DNA of 64,000 nt from JAFDCJ01 sp049669725 (GTDB lineage Bacteria > Desulfobacterota > Desulfobacteria > Desulfobacterales > JAFDCJ01). Every line of letters starts with the position of its first letter. The stretch's first letter is position 1. The stretch lies in NCBI GenBank assembly GCA_049669725.1, contig JBATKU010000084.1:1-64000 (forward strand), in the 5' to 3' direction. Below the pieces are notes generated by a model. The model did no database searches and was not told the DNA's origin. It was given only the letters and a program-made list of their open reading frames with translations. Positions 43,715 to 52,975 of the stretch are shown here, piece by piece. The position numbers and the translations under genes are program-made.

Positions 43715-43871
43715 GCAAAAACCGATCGAATTTTGGAATACAATGGCAGGCAAAAAGGCGGTTGGGCTTGCTGATGGCAATAATACGAAAAATTGCGACT
43801 CGGCAGCTAAAAAAGCGATACGGATGATAGTGTGACGGATGAATTCTGCTGGCCTACAATATCAGGGCGGC

Positions 43872-44153
43872 TTAAATCTCACTCAAGATTTGAAGGAAAT
43901 CATCGCCTTCTACCGCTGCCATCGTATTGGTTTGGGCGCTGATCAGGTTGCCGATCCGGGCTGCCGCTCGCATGGCAGTTCGATTGTCCGGAAATTCGGC
44001 TACCGACAAAGCATCGTAGGCACCCAGCAGACCGTAAATATGTAGCATTCTGCCCTTTTCATCAGCCACGATTTGTCTGACTTTTTCAAATCTTTCGATT
44101 CCACCCCCTTGTACGGGGCCTGAATATCTGTACAGGGTGACATAGGGTTGCAT
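43872..44153 (-). CDS. GYD-domain protein
   Basis: A 93-aa alpha/beta protein with the family phrase HIYGLLGAYDALSVAEFPDN (residues 37-56) and FEKVRQIVADEKGRM. GYD proteins are small dimeric ferredoxin-like-fold proteins of unknown role, frequent in anaerobes. It is alone on the minus strand between the importer and the polysaccharide-modification genes. AAAGGAAATTACG upstream provides a ribosome site. Confidence 0.75.
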   Translation of the reverse strand: MQPYVTLYRYSGPVQGGGIERFEKVRQIVADEKGRMLHIYGLLGAYDALSVAEFPDNRTAMRAAARIGNLISAQTNTMAAVEGDDFLQILSEI

Positions 44154-44483
44154 CGTAATTTCCTTTCTTTGAGGGCCAAAGGGTTGTGCAGTTAAAAGTA
44201 AGAAAGATTGCGCTCCCTGTTCCGTTTCCGTCGGAATTAAGAATTAGAGCAGGCGCATAAATTCAGCAGGAAACGGGCATAGATGATTGCAGCGGCAGTC
44301 GGGTTCAGACGCAAGATGCGGCTAGAACAAGGATATATATATGTTTTATCTATTTTAATTACGGCTTAACTGTCAAGCAAAAAGAACTGAGTCGGATTTC
44401 AGCGCGATAACAATTGCTCGAGATTTTGGTGACATCATCAAATGCTCGAATGCTGTTTTGCAAGCCGACAAAAATGTCTGTTG
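44154..44483. other. Intergenic spacer
   Basis: A 330-base spacer upstream of the GYD gene. A minus-strand TTGACA (44376-44371) in an AT-rich stretch is a possible -35 box, but the -10 is unclear. I see no gene, repeat or RNA element. Confidence 0.5.
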
Positions 44484-47400
44484 TTAATTGACCTCCGATT
44501 GCCCCTCCTCGAGGGGGAGAGACATCGCTGAATTGTCTACCGCCGGGTGGGTCGCATCCGGCATTGCGCCGTATAAATAGCGAATCATTGTTTTTTGGGC
44601 CAATGGTCGTTCCAGGATAATTCGAATCGTCTGCGGATCATGCCGAAAAACCTTCGTGAGCGCAACAGATGTATCGTTCGCAAGTACCTCCCATCCCGTC
44701 ATTGCCGAAACCGGGGTAAAATCCGTACCGCCACGATGCTCAATTCTTACATCTATAGTGCGGGGGTCTATTTGTTTTGCTCCGGCGATAGCCGGTCCCC
44801 GGTGGTATGTTTCTTCTCCCAGGATAAATAATACGGTTTGGGCGACACGGTATCCCATTTTTAAATAGGCCCTGGCAGAGAGATGCTGACGACCCTGGTT
44901 TTTAAGATCAAGGGTTGTTGCCGCCAGATAGCAATCGGGGACCTTTTCGACCACGCGGTATTGGGCGTTGCGAACGGCCTGGTGGGGATCATCTTTGCCG
45001 CCGGGGCGTTTGACCATCCCAACGACCAGAAATGGCAAGTGCTTTCGATGAGAGCCGTTTTCGATGTCGACCCGCACCTGACTGGTAATAAAGCCCTCAA
45101 GAGACGTTCGATACTCTTCCTCGGTTACGGTGCCCCGCGCTGCATCCGCTTCGCCCTGGATCCAGATGACAAATTCTACCGCACCGCCGGCCTTTGACGC
45201 GCCGTCTACAAAATGACTGTAGATTGAACCCCGCGCCGTATCTTCCCAGTATCCGGTGCCCCAATCCGCTTCTTTTCTCAATCCGGAGCCATTTACAGAA
45301 AAATCCAGAAACCCCACCGGGATGCCCCGTCGCTCGACTATCAGGTTGCCGAAGGCGATCGCTGCGTTGCCTTGTCTACCGAGTTTTGACCAGCTGTTAC
45401 CGTTGAATTTTTGCAATAGCGAATGAGACCTTAAGTCGGTGCCGGTGTAAAACCACTCCTTCATGTTGGACTGACCAAGGCAAGCCACCAGGATGCCGAC
45501 GCCCCACTTATGGGTTCCGTTGTTCATGACTTCTCGATTTTCGGCGCTGCGCACCTGGAGGTTATACCATCCGCCCTGGGGCACATCCGGGATAACACCC
45601 ACATAAATTCCATTTTGTGGGGCGGCGTCAACCGCGGTCCAGGTTACGACCTCATCATCGGTAAGGTCTCTAACCACCCGGGCCTCTATGGCTCCCGGCT
45701 TGCCGGTGTATATTCCTGACACGACGATGTCCGCACTCCGGCCATTGCGCTGGAAAATACGCCCGTCTTCAAAGTCGGTCACTGCGATGGAGACGGTCTT
45801 TGAAAGCGATGGGTTTTTATCCATTGACAAGATCTGCTCGGTGTTAGTTTCTTCAACTTCTTTGTCCGGTGCAACCAAGGAAAGGTCAGCGACGATTTTC
45901 GCCAGAGAGCTGTCCGTCATAGATCCGGCTTGCAGGCCCGTGGAACCATTTTTCTGATCTCCCTCTAAAGCAGAAAAATTGCTATCGTCAGAACGTTCAT
46001 CATCTTCCGAAATGAGGCTCCCGGAATCATTGTCATTGCCTGCCTTTTTCGAGTCTGCAATAATAGACATGGTTGGTGGTTCCGAACTTGAAAGTTGCGG
46101 CTCCAGATCTGATTCTGACTCTGAATTCAGCAAAGGCAATTCTTCCTCCAAGTCGGTTTCTGCAACAATGAGCCATTGCGGATGATGTTCTTCGTCATCG
46201 GGATTGTTGGAGAACTCGAATATTTCAGCTGATCGCAGACTGAAAACGCCCGGTCGATTCCCCGGCTGAATCTGAATGGATAGAGGTTTTTGAATAGGCA
46301 GCGGCAGATAGATTGCGTTCATCCCCTTCTTGAGAAAATTTGGCATATTATAGGGATGAACGGCCATGTAGCTGATGGTCATAATGTCTGTGTGCGGAGC
46401 CTCGATCGACAGTTTCAGCAATCTAAAAATGTTTTCATCCGAGGCGGGCAGGGATTTAAGCTCAAAAACCGATGGGTCACCCACCGATTTAATTTGCAAA
46501 CCTGATACGCCCAGGCCCAGGGAAATGTCCGACACCGCTTCAGCAGCTTGAAGGTCGAATGGATACTTGGCGGCGATTCGCACTTGGTTCTCAAACCTTG
46601 AAAGGAGGCTGTCGATATCAATATCCAACGAGTCCAGTCCGGATTCTGCCTTTTCCAGCAAAATAAATTCATACTTGCGCAAGTCCTCCCCGTATTGTCT
46701 TGACGGCACCCGGTCGGCCCGGATCACGTCAAGCCGGTTGAACATTTGCTGCAAATAGGGCAGCAGCGGCTGCAAGAAATTATCGCCATAAACAATTCCA
46801 AACGGATGACCGGGGCGTCCGGTGCCCGCGTAATGCCGAACTGGCTTATCCCCGGCTGGGGATTTGGCCCCCATTAGTTGACGGGTGAGATCTCCGGAAT
46901 CGACGGTCGCATTGGGCCTATAATCCAAGACCAGTTCTTCCTGCGGGTCCTCAAGTATCTGTCGCTGAATGGTTTCGGCGGCAACCATGGCACCCAATCC
47001 ATTCCAACAGGCGCCGGTTTTGTCGTAGAGCAGCGCATGGCTTGATTTGGCTTCACTCAGCAATTGGTCAAACCTTACAAAATTTTTTAACGGTAAAGTG
47101 GCAATGGCGTCAAGGAGCAGATCATAGCGGCTGCGATTGCACGCATTGCGTCGTGGTACATACCCCACAAACTCGGGGTAAATGGTGGATTTGTTCGGTG
47201 CCACCATGAAAAAAAACCGGCGTCCCGAGGCTTCTATAACCTTATCAAGGGCGTAAAGCTTCAGCGCTATCTGTGCTGCAGCGGCCTGGTTTCGGCAAGC
47301 CTCTTTGCGAACATCCTCAATTGACCGGCGACTGTAAAGCCATCCCCCATTGCCGACATGGACGTCCGGAGCATCCGTCATGCTGAAGATGTGGAAGTCT

Positions 47401-47627
47401 ATCCATCGTTTTGCGAAAACGAGGGGGCTTCGAAGGGCAAAACTGTCATTATAATATTGGTCGAAAGCATTATAGTACTCGTTATCGAGAAGCGCCCGGG
47501 TATACATTCGGGGAGGTTTGAGCCCGATACGATCTACCGGAAGGCCGTATTCCAGGTCGAATATCCATGTCACTGCCGGTATTAACAGTAGACCGACAAA
47601 TATGAGCGATAAAATCTTTTTCATCAC
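44484..47627 (-). CDS. AlgX-like domain fused to sialate O-acetylesterase-like domain
   Basis: A 1047-aa exported protein with an N-terminal signal anchor (residues 5-23). The first about 350 residues resemble the AlgX/AlgJ SGNH domain of exopolysaccharide O-acetylation (YYNDSFALRSPLVFAKRWID, GNGGWLYSRRSIED, YDKTGACWNGLGAM, GIVYGDNFLQ). The usual THW and GDSF catalytic residues are changed: Cys207 stands for His and Asn283 for Ser. A Ser/Asp/Glu-rich linker (about 495-560) leads to a beta domain and then to a SASA/DUF303-like esterase domain with GQSNMKEW (Ser720), IWIQGEADAA and DLKNQGRQHLS (Asp907, His915). It is encoded four bases after the MBOAT gene, so the pair should add and trim acyl groups on a surface polysaccharide. 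Confidence 0.75.
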   Translation of the reverse strand: MMKKILSLIFVGLLLIPAVTWIFDLEYGLPVDRIGLKPPRMYTRALLDNEYYNAFDQYYNDSFALRSPLVFAKRWIDFHIFSMTDAPDVHVGNGGWLYSRRSIEDVRKEACRNQAAAAQIALKLYALDKVIEASGRRFFFMVAPNKSTIYPEFVGYVPRRNACNRSRYDLLLDAIATLPLKNFVRFDQLLSEAKSSHALLYDKTGACWNGLGAMVAAETIQRQILEDPQEELVLDYRPNATVDSGDLTRQLMGAKSPAGDKPVRHYAGTGRPGHPFGIVYGDNFLQPLLPYLQQMFNRLDVIRADRVPSRQYGEDLRKYEFILLEKAESGLDSLDIDIDSLLSRFENQVRIAAKYPFDLQAAEAVSDISLGLGVSGLQIKSVGDPSVFELKSLPASDENIFRLLKLSIEAPHTDIMTISYMAVHPYNMPNFLKKGMNAIYLPLPIQKPLSIQIQPGNRPGVFSLRSAEIFEFSNNPDDEEHHPQWLIVAETDLEEELPLLNSESESDLEPQLSSSEPPTMSIIADSKKAGNDNDSGSLISEDDERSDDSNFSALEGDQKNGSTGLQAGSMTDSSLAKIVADLSLVAPDKEVEETNTEQILSMDKNPSLSKTVSIAVTDFEDGRIFQRNGRSADIVVSGIYTGKPGAIEARVVRDLTDDEVVTWTAVDAAPQNGIYVGVIPDVPQGGWYNLQVRSAENREVMNNGTHKWGVGILVACLGQSNMKEWFYTGTDLRSHSLLQKFNGNSWSKLGRQGNAAIAFGNLIVERRGIPVGFLDFSVNGSGLRKEADWGTGYWEDTARGSIYSHFVDGASKAGGAVEFVIWIQGEADAARGTVTEEEYRTSLEGFITSQVRVDIENGSHRKHLPFLVVGMVKRPGGKDDPHQAVRNAQYRVVEKVPDCYLAATTLDLKNQGRQHLSARAYLKMGYRVAQTVLFILGEETYHRGPAIAGAKQIDPRTIDVRIEHRGGTDFTPVSAMTGWEVLANDTSVALTKVFRHDPQTIRIILERPLAQKTMIRYLYGAMPDATHPAVDNSAMSLPLEEGQSEVN

Positions 47628-47631
47628 ACCT

Positions 47632-49059
47632 TTAAAATCGATAGTAAATAAACGAACTGCCGATCCCGCCTGAAATCAGCAGGAAACAGTACGGGAGCAG
47701 CAGCAAGATCATCAGGGCACCGGCAGTCAGCGCGATGCGATCTTTTTTATAGATTAAAAATTTTATTCCCGAGAAATCATCGGGCAGGAAGAACACCGTC
47801 AGGGCTGTCAACAAAAATAGAATATTGCGATAGTTCAACACCCGACTCAATTCGTAAGAGAGCGTCGAATCAGAGGCCGTAAACATCGTTCCTAAAAACC
47901 CCATCGCCTGAGTGATGTCCGGGGAGCGGAAAAGCACCCAGCCCACCGTAACGATTAGCAGTGTTAAAGTGCGGCGTACGGTCCGGAATTTTTCAGGGGG
48001 AATGCTGCGGGCACCGCTGACACGTTCCAGAATCAGGAACAATCCGTGGTAGATGCCCCAAATGAGAAACGTCCAGTTGGCGCCATGCCAGATTCCGCAG
48101 AGGATGCAGACCACCGCCATGTTCAGGCAAGTTCTTGCATTTCCCCGGCGGTTGCCCCCCAGGGGGATATAGAGATAGTCCCTGAACCACTGACTCAGGG
48201 TTATGTGCCAGCGCCGCCAGAAATCGGTAATACTTATGGCGGAGTAAGGGCGGTTGAAATTTTCCGGAGTTTTAAAACCAAACAGCATGCCCAGGCCGAT
48301 GGCCATGTCGGAATAGGCTGAGAAATCGAAATAAATTTGGAGAGTGTAGGCAATCGCGCCGAGCCAGGCCACTTTGGTATCGAGCAACTCTAAATTAAGG
48401 CTAAAAATAACGTCGGCGATCTGGCCGCAGGAATTGGCGATCATCACTTTTTTGGCCAGACCCCAGCAGAAGCGCAGGATACCGGTGTAGAAATTGTCCC
48501 ACGACTCCCTACGCTCCTTAAGTTGACTGCGAATATAACTATAGCGGACAATCGGCCCGGCGATTAACTGAGGAAACATGGCAATGTACAGAGCAAAGTC
48601 GACAATGTTTTCAAGCGCCGGGCTTTCCTCCCGATACACGTCAATGACATAGCTTAGTTTTTTAAATGTAAAAAACGAAATTCCGATCGGGAAAATGACT
48701 TCCTTCCAGACGATGGGGCTCAATTGGAAACTGGACAGGGCGCTGTTGAACTCAGCCACGAAAAAATTGGCATATTTAAAATAGGCCAATAGTCCCAGGT
48801 TAAAAATCACCGAAAGACACAACCACAGCGTTTTACGGCGGGCGTTGCGATCGATCAGAAGTCCGAGCAGGTAATCCGCGAAAGTGGATATTATGAGGAT
48901 CAGAAGAAAACCGGCAGCGCCGTAAAGGTAAAAAAGGTAGCTGAAAAAAAGAAGCGCAGCGTTGCGAAGCCCTGTGGGAGCCAGTAGTCGCTGTGCGTAA
49001 TAACAAATGATTACCGCCGGGAGAAAGCTGAAAAGAAAAAAGGTGCTTGAAAATACCAT
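47632..49059 (-). CDS. MBOAT-family O-acyltransferase (AlgI/PatA type)
   Basis: A 475-aa polytopic protein with about 11 spans. The key motif CGIWHGANWTFLIWGIYHGL holds the invariant MBOAT histidine; ITDFWRRWHITLSQWFRDYL and YIPLGGNRRG precede it in the usual order. AlgI-type proteins pass acetyl groups from acetyl-CoA across the membrane to a periplasmic AlgX/AlgJ partner. The adjacent AlgX-like fusion is the evident partner. I chose the ATG at 49059 over 49080 because homology starts at VFSSTFFLFSFLP; ribosome-site support is modest for both. Confidence 0.9.
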   Translation of the reverse strand: MVFSSTFFLFSFLPAVIICYYAQRLLAPTGLRNAALLFFSYLFYLYGAAGFLLILIISTFADYLLGLLIDRNARRKTLWLCLSVIFNLGLLAYFKYANFFVAEFNSALSSFQLSPIVWKEVIFPIGISFFTFKKLSYVIDVYREESPALENIVDFALYIAMFPQLIAGPIVRYSYIRSQLKERRESWDNFYTGILRFCWGLAKKVMIANSCGQIADVIFSLNLELLDTKVAWLGAIAYTLQIYFDFSAYSDMAIGLGMLFGFKTPENFNRPYSAISITDFWRRWHITLSQWFRDYLYIPLGGNRRGNARTCLNMAVVCILCGIWHGANWTFLIWGIYHGLFLILERVSGARSIPPEKFRTVRRTLTLLIVTVGWVLFRSPDITQAMGFLGTMFTASDSTLSYELSRVLNYRNILFLLTALTVFFLPDDFSGIKFLIYKKDRIALTAGALMILLLLPYCFLLISGGIGSSFIYYRF

Positions 49060-49519
49060 TTGAGATAATACCTGGCGCATTTCGGAGCTGTCAAGATACG
49101 GTTACACTGAAGCTAAATCTAAAACCCATTCAGTTACAAATATCATATCTCAATTAGGTTCGTTTTACAAAAATTGCTTATTATACCGCTTTTCAAAAAT
49201 AATTTCCGAAACACGGAAGGGTGTTATAAGTGGTTGTAGAAAAAAACTTTCGCCTATCCGAACGTTTTTTTAACAACCGCTATAAAGTCCGGGGAATTTT
49301 TCAGTGTAGGACTGGCGGAATTATAATATTAAATTTTAGATCTTTAACAAGTCGGTTGCATGGAGATCGGTGTATTGAAAATACAGGGTTGAATTATACC
49401 GCCTGCCATAGTGATGTTGCGAAATACGGAATTGCGGTATAAGTGGTTGTAAAAAAACCCCTTTATGAGGAAGCTGGACCACTGGGTTATAAGGTTAAAA
49501 CTATGACCCAGTTAAAGAA
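49060..49519. other. Spacer with a duplicated hairpin element
   Basis: A 460-base spacer between the acyltransferase and the cyclase genes. It is dominated by two related copies of an about 70-bp element (49181-49246 and 49394-49458). No gene is visible; the plus-strand frame starting at 49230 spans the repeats and is not convincing. Confidence 0.55.
49181..49458. repeat. Two copies of a TTATACCGC...GCGGTATAAGTGG element
   Basis: Copy 2 begins TTATACCGC (49394-49402) and ends GCGGTATAA (49434-49442) followed by GTGGTTGTAAAAAAA; the ends are perfectly inverted. Copy 1 begins TTATACCGC (49181-49189) and ends GTTATAAGTGGTTGTAG then AAAAAA (49223-49245). Both contain TTNCGAAANACGGAA in the middle. 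The spacing between copies is 213 bp. They look like short non-autonomous hairpin elements. Confidence 0.6.
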
Positions 49520-50464
49520 TTACCGGGGCTGACACAAGGCGAATACTTGTTCCTGGCCCTTCCGTCCTTTGATAGAGATACTCCCCAGATCCTTTATCGA
49601 AAGCTGGTCTTGGACCAGTTTTGCAGTTTGTGAACAGATAACAATTTTTTCTGAGAGTTCCTTGTTCGCGAGACCGGATAAACGGAAGGCCAAATTCGTA
49701 CAATCACCGACCAGGGCCAAATCGGCTGCCCGTGAACCATAGTGAGACAGGGTCACCTTGCCGGTTGTAATCCCCCACCCCATCTGCAAATTATCAACCG
49801 CGATATTTTTTTCGGATAATTTGGACCGTATTTTTTCCGTCGTCTGGGTTTGTTCGATGGCAGCCTGACAGGCCAGAACGGCCTGGGCGGCTATCGGTTC
49901 AACATTGTGATCCCAGAAGGCATAAACGGCATCACCGGCATAGTCTTTGATGGTTCCCTTGAATTTGGTAATGATAGTGCTGAATGTTTCGATTATTTCT
50001 TTCATCAGGGCATAGACATCTGATGAAGCATTTGCCTGTGAAAATGTTGTAAATTCCCTGACATCAGCGACAAGGTTGGTTACCACGACCTCGGCCGGGG
50101 TCACCCGGGTGAAATCAGTGAATACCGGCCTATCTTTAACCGCGGTCAAATCGTCAGGGTAATTTACCTGACAGGAGAAGTCTCCAAGGCTGACGGTATC
50201 CCCGTCCACAAGGGAACCGGATGAACCGGCGGCCATTCGTGTCCCGTTTATCCAGGTACCGTTTTTGCTCATATCGGTAATTTGAAGGTCATTTATACCA
50301 CGACTAATTACCGCATGATCTCTGGATACCTGTTCATGATTCACCAGAATCCTTTTTTGAGGGTTTACACCTTTGCAGCTTCGTCCGATAAACACCTTGT
50401 CAACAATTTCCAACCTCTGGGTTTGCGTGTCCTTATCAACCCATTCCAAATACGGATTTGCCAT
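49520..50464 (-). CDS. FHA domain-class III nucleotidyl cyclase
   Basis: A 314-aa cytoplasmic protein; the ATG at 50464 has GAAGGCG upstream. The N-terminal FHA domain (about 20-95) has FIGRSCKG, VSRDHAVIS and NGTWING, residues that bind phosphothreonine. The class III cyclase domain (about 125-300) keeps the metal Asp in LVADVREFTTF, the second Asp in YAGDAVYAFWD, the Lys in FKGTIKDY and the Asn/Arg pair in CTNLAFRLSG, so it is likely active. It probably makes cyclic AMP or GMP under control of threonine phosphorylation by the kinase encoded two genes upstream. Confidence 0.88.
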   Translation of the reverse strand: MANPYLEWVDKDTQTQRLEIVDKVFIGRSCKGVNPQKRILVNHEQVSRDHAVISRGINDLQITDMSKNGTWINGTRMAAGSSGSLVDGDTVSLGDFSCQVNYPDDLTAVKDRPVFTDFTRVTPAEVVVTNLVADVREFTTFSQANASSDVYALMKEIIETFSTIITKFKGTIKDYAGDAVYAFWDHNVEPIAAQAVLACQAAIEQTQTTEKIRSKLSEKNIAVDNLQMGWGITTGKVTLSHYGSRAADLALVGDCTNLAFRLSGLANKELSEKIVICSQTAKLVQDQLSIKDLGSISIKGRKGQEQVFALCQPR

Positions 50465-50553
50465 GATTTCGCCTTCAATTTTCAGCTTCCCAACAAAAAA
50501 CACCGGATGGGAGGGACTCTAGATCAACCCGTTGGTGGACAAAATATATGCTT

Positions 50554-51282
50554 TTAATAAACGGCAGCCAGAACAACGGTAATATTATCTTTGCCGCCGG
50601 CCAATTTGGCCGTTTCAATCAGTTCTTCGACCTTGCGGTGGATATCGATTCCGGAACACAAAATATCGCGAATTAGATCATCCGGGACCATGTCGGTTAA
50701 ACCGTCTGAACACAGGAGAAACAAATCCTCCGGGCAGGATTTTCCTTTCAATAGATCAAGTTCAATCTCTTTTGTCAGACCAAGGGAACGGAAGATGACA
50801 TTGCGCAACGGATGCTGTTTTATCTTGTCCCGTGTTATTAACCCGGCTTCCAGCTGCTGCTGGACAAACGTGTGATCCTGGGTGAGCTGTTCGAGCTGCT
50901 TGTTTCTTAAACAATACGTGCGGCTGTCTCCAATATGACCGATAATAAACCCCTCATCAGAGAAGGCCAGAAGCTCTGCCGTGCAACCCATTCCTTTGTG
51001 ATCCGGATTTTGCGTTACATGCTTCAGAATGTTTGCGTTTGCAAGACGGAAGGCCTTTTGAACGCGATGCTTAATTTCTTTTCCGGATCGATCGGAATTG
51101 TCGGCAAACGTTTCTATCGTGCTTTCAGTAAAGATTTTACTGGCAAGCTCGCCTGCCGCAGCACCCCCTACACCGTCTGCGGCCAGACAGAAATACTGAT
51201 CGGGACTTATAAAGAATGCATCCTCGTTGTTTTTACGTTTAAGCCCGATATCGGTTTGGCCGGCAAATTTTCTGCGGGGCAT
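50554..51282 (-). CDS. PP2C-type protein phosphatase (Stp1/PrpC-like)
   Basis: A 242-aa metal-dependent phosphatase. The catalytic motifs are all present: TDIGLKRKNNEDAFF, LAADGVGGAAAGELAS (metal Asp), FIIGHIGDSRTYCLRN, FLLCSDGLTDMVPD and GGKDNITVVL. It removes phosphate from Ser/Thr and so opposes the membrane kinase whose gene starts 23 bases upstream in the same direction. GGAGGAGTG provides the ribosome site. Kinase, phosphatase and FHA reader in one run is a complete phospho-signalling switch. Confidence 0.93.
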   Translation of the reverse strand: MPRRKFAGQTDIGLKRKNNEDAFFISPDQYFCLAADGVGGAAAGELASKIFTESTIETFADNSDRSGKEIKHRVQKAFRLANANILKHVTQNPDHKGMGCTAELLAFSDEGFIIGHIGDSRTYCLRNKQLEQLTQDHTFVQQQLEAGLITRDKIKQHPLRNVIFRSLGLTKEIELDLLKGKSCPEDLFLLCSDGLTDMVPDDLIRDILCSGIDIHRKVEELIETAKLAGGKDNITVVLAAVY

Positions 51283-51304
51283 ATCGCACTCCTCCAGTAT
51301 CAGT

Positions 51305-52951
51305 TTAGGTTTGTTCTGGGGAGTTACCGTTTTTCTTGAATTTCTTTCTCATGAAATCTGCAAGGTCGGCAATGTCAAAACTAATTTTAAGCTCTTTTTT
51401 ACATGCCAACAGATCATTGTATAAAGCAGAAGCATTCTGATATCGTCTTTCTTTATCCTTTTCCAGGCATTTCATCACAATGCGGTTTACTTCTTCCGGA
51501 AGATCCGGCATGGATTTTATCAAAGGATCAATTTCTTTTTCTGGAATCGTCCGGATCGCCTCAACATCACTGCTAAACTTGTACACTCGCTTGCCTGTGA
51601 GCGTTTCATAAAAGACAAGGCCCAACGCGTAAATGTCTGCCTGCTGGTCGATTGATTCTCCCAGGGCCTGTTCGGGGGACAAATAGGCCAGCTTACCTTT
51701 GACAACGCCGGCCTGGGTTAAGCTCGGCTCGGATCGGGCCTTGGAAATTCCAAAATCGCTGATCTTGACCTCACCTTGATAAGAAATCAGCATATTTTGC
51801 GGACTGATATCCCGATGAACAATATTAAGCCCTTTTCCCTTTTCATCCCGCTTCGTATGAGAATAATCCAGGCCCTTGCAAAGCTGCAATATAATGAAAA
51901 CGGTCTGCTCAACAGTGAGGCCCTGATTCATTGCTGATAGGATTTCTCCCAGGTTCTTCCCGTCGATGTATTCCATTGCAATAAAATAAGCGTTTTCAAT
52001 TTTTCCGTAGTCAAAAATTTGAACAATATTAGGATGTTGCAACAGGGCAGCCAGGCGGGCTTCACGGGTAAACATTTTGATAAAATCCTTGTTTCCTGCC
52101 AGGTGCGGTAGAATTCGTTTTATTGCAACTTTTCTTCGAAAACCGTCCCGGCGAACGTAATCGGCAAGAAACAGTTCCGCCATACCTCCCCGGGCAATTT
52201 TTTGTTGCAAAAGATACGGACCGATCCGCTGCATGCTTTTTATATCCTGGCTGATTTTAAGGGCTTTTGCTTTTGCCCTGCGGTCCAGCCAGACCAAAAC
52301 GACACCCAGAAAAATAATCGACAGGATGACTCCGGACAGATAAAAGAATCGCGATCGACTAAGACCTTGATTAAGGTGGGCTGCGGATAGAGCGACCCCA
52401 ACCCTTCCAATCTCGACATCGGAGAAAATAATATTTTTAAAAAATCCGATTACGCTTGTGTTGTCCGGTGAGAAACCGGTTATGATCGAAATTCCGTCGA
52501 TCGTACGGATCGCTTTTTCATTTTGCATCCGCTCAAACTTTTTATTCATCAGATCTGTGTCTGTGTGAGCCAGAATGTTATTTTGGTGATCCATTATCAC
52601 AGCAAACTTCAGATCCGTCACGGTCTGCAATTCTTTGACTGCAACGTTGAGTGATAAAATGTCCTTTTCCAGGACGAAAGGTCCGCTTTTGGTTGCCAGA
52701 TTTTGAGCCTCTGAAAGTCCCTTTTGATACAGGGCGTCATTCATCTGTACCACGGTGAAGTGAAATATAAAAAAGCCGGCGATATTAGCCACTAGCCAAA
52801 TCACCAGGCTAATGGCCAGGGCCTTTCGATTGCGTTCAATGAAACCTATTTTTGTTATGCTCTTCATACCCCTGGAAAATTTTGTAAAAGCACTCGTTGA
52901 AACTTCCTTCACTTTTACCACTGTCATCGTGGCAATATCACTGACAAGCAT
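51305..52951 (-). CDS. Membrane Ser/Thr protein kinase with N-terminal extracytoplasmic sensor
   Basis: A 548-aa kinase. One span lies at about 45-66, followed by an extracytoplasmic sensor (67-200), a second span (203-222) and the kinase domain (about 243-510). Kinase motifs: KIARGGMAELFLADY (glycine loop), VAIKRI (Lys279), HRDISPQNML (catalytic loop), ISDFGISKA (metal Asp) and PEQALG. The order is the reverse of PknB-type kinases, where the kinase is N-terminal. GGAGGTGTTCC precedes the ATG. The sensor is paralogous to that of the next protein upstream. Confidence 0.9.
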   Translation of the reverse strand: MLVSDIATMTVVKVKEVSTSAFTKFSRGMKSITKIGFIERNRKALAISLVIWLVANIAGFFIFHFTVVQMNDALYQKGLSEAQNLATKSGPFVLEKDILSLNVAVKELQTVTDLKFAVIMDHQNNILAHTDTDLMNKKFERMQNEKAIRTIDGISIITGFSPDNTSVIGFFKNIIFSDVEIGRVGVALSAAHLNQGLSRSRFFYLSGVILSIIFLGVVLVWLDRRAKAKALKISQDIKSMQRIGPYLLQQKIARGGMAELFLADYVRRDGFRRKVAIKRILPHLAGNKDFIKMFTREARLAALLQHPNIVQIFDYGKIENAYFIAMEYIDGKNLGEILSAMNQGLTVEQTVFIILQLCKGLDYSHTKRDEKGKGLNIVHRDISPQNMLISYQGEVKISDFGISKARSEPSLTQAGVVKGKLAYLSPEQALGESIDQQADIYALGLVFYETLTGKRVYKFSSDVEAIRTIPEKEIDPLIKSMPDLPEEVNRIVMKCLEKDKERRYQNASALYNDLLACKKELKISFDIADLADFMRKKFKKNGNSPEQT

Positions 52952-52975
52952 GGAACACCTCCTTTCCCGCTACTA

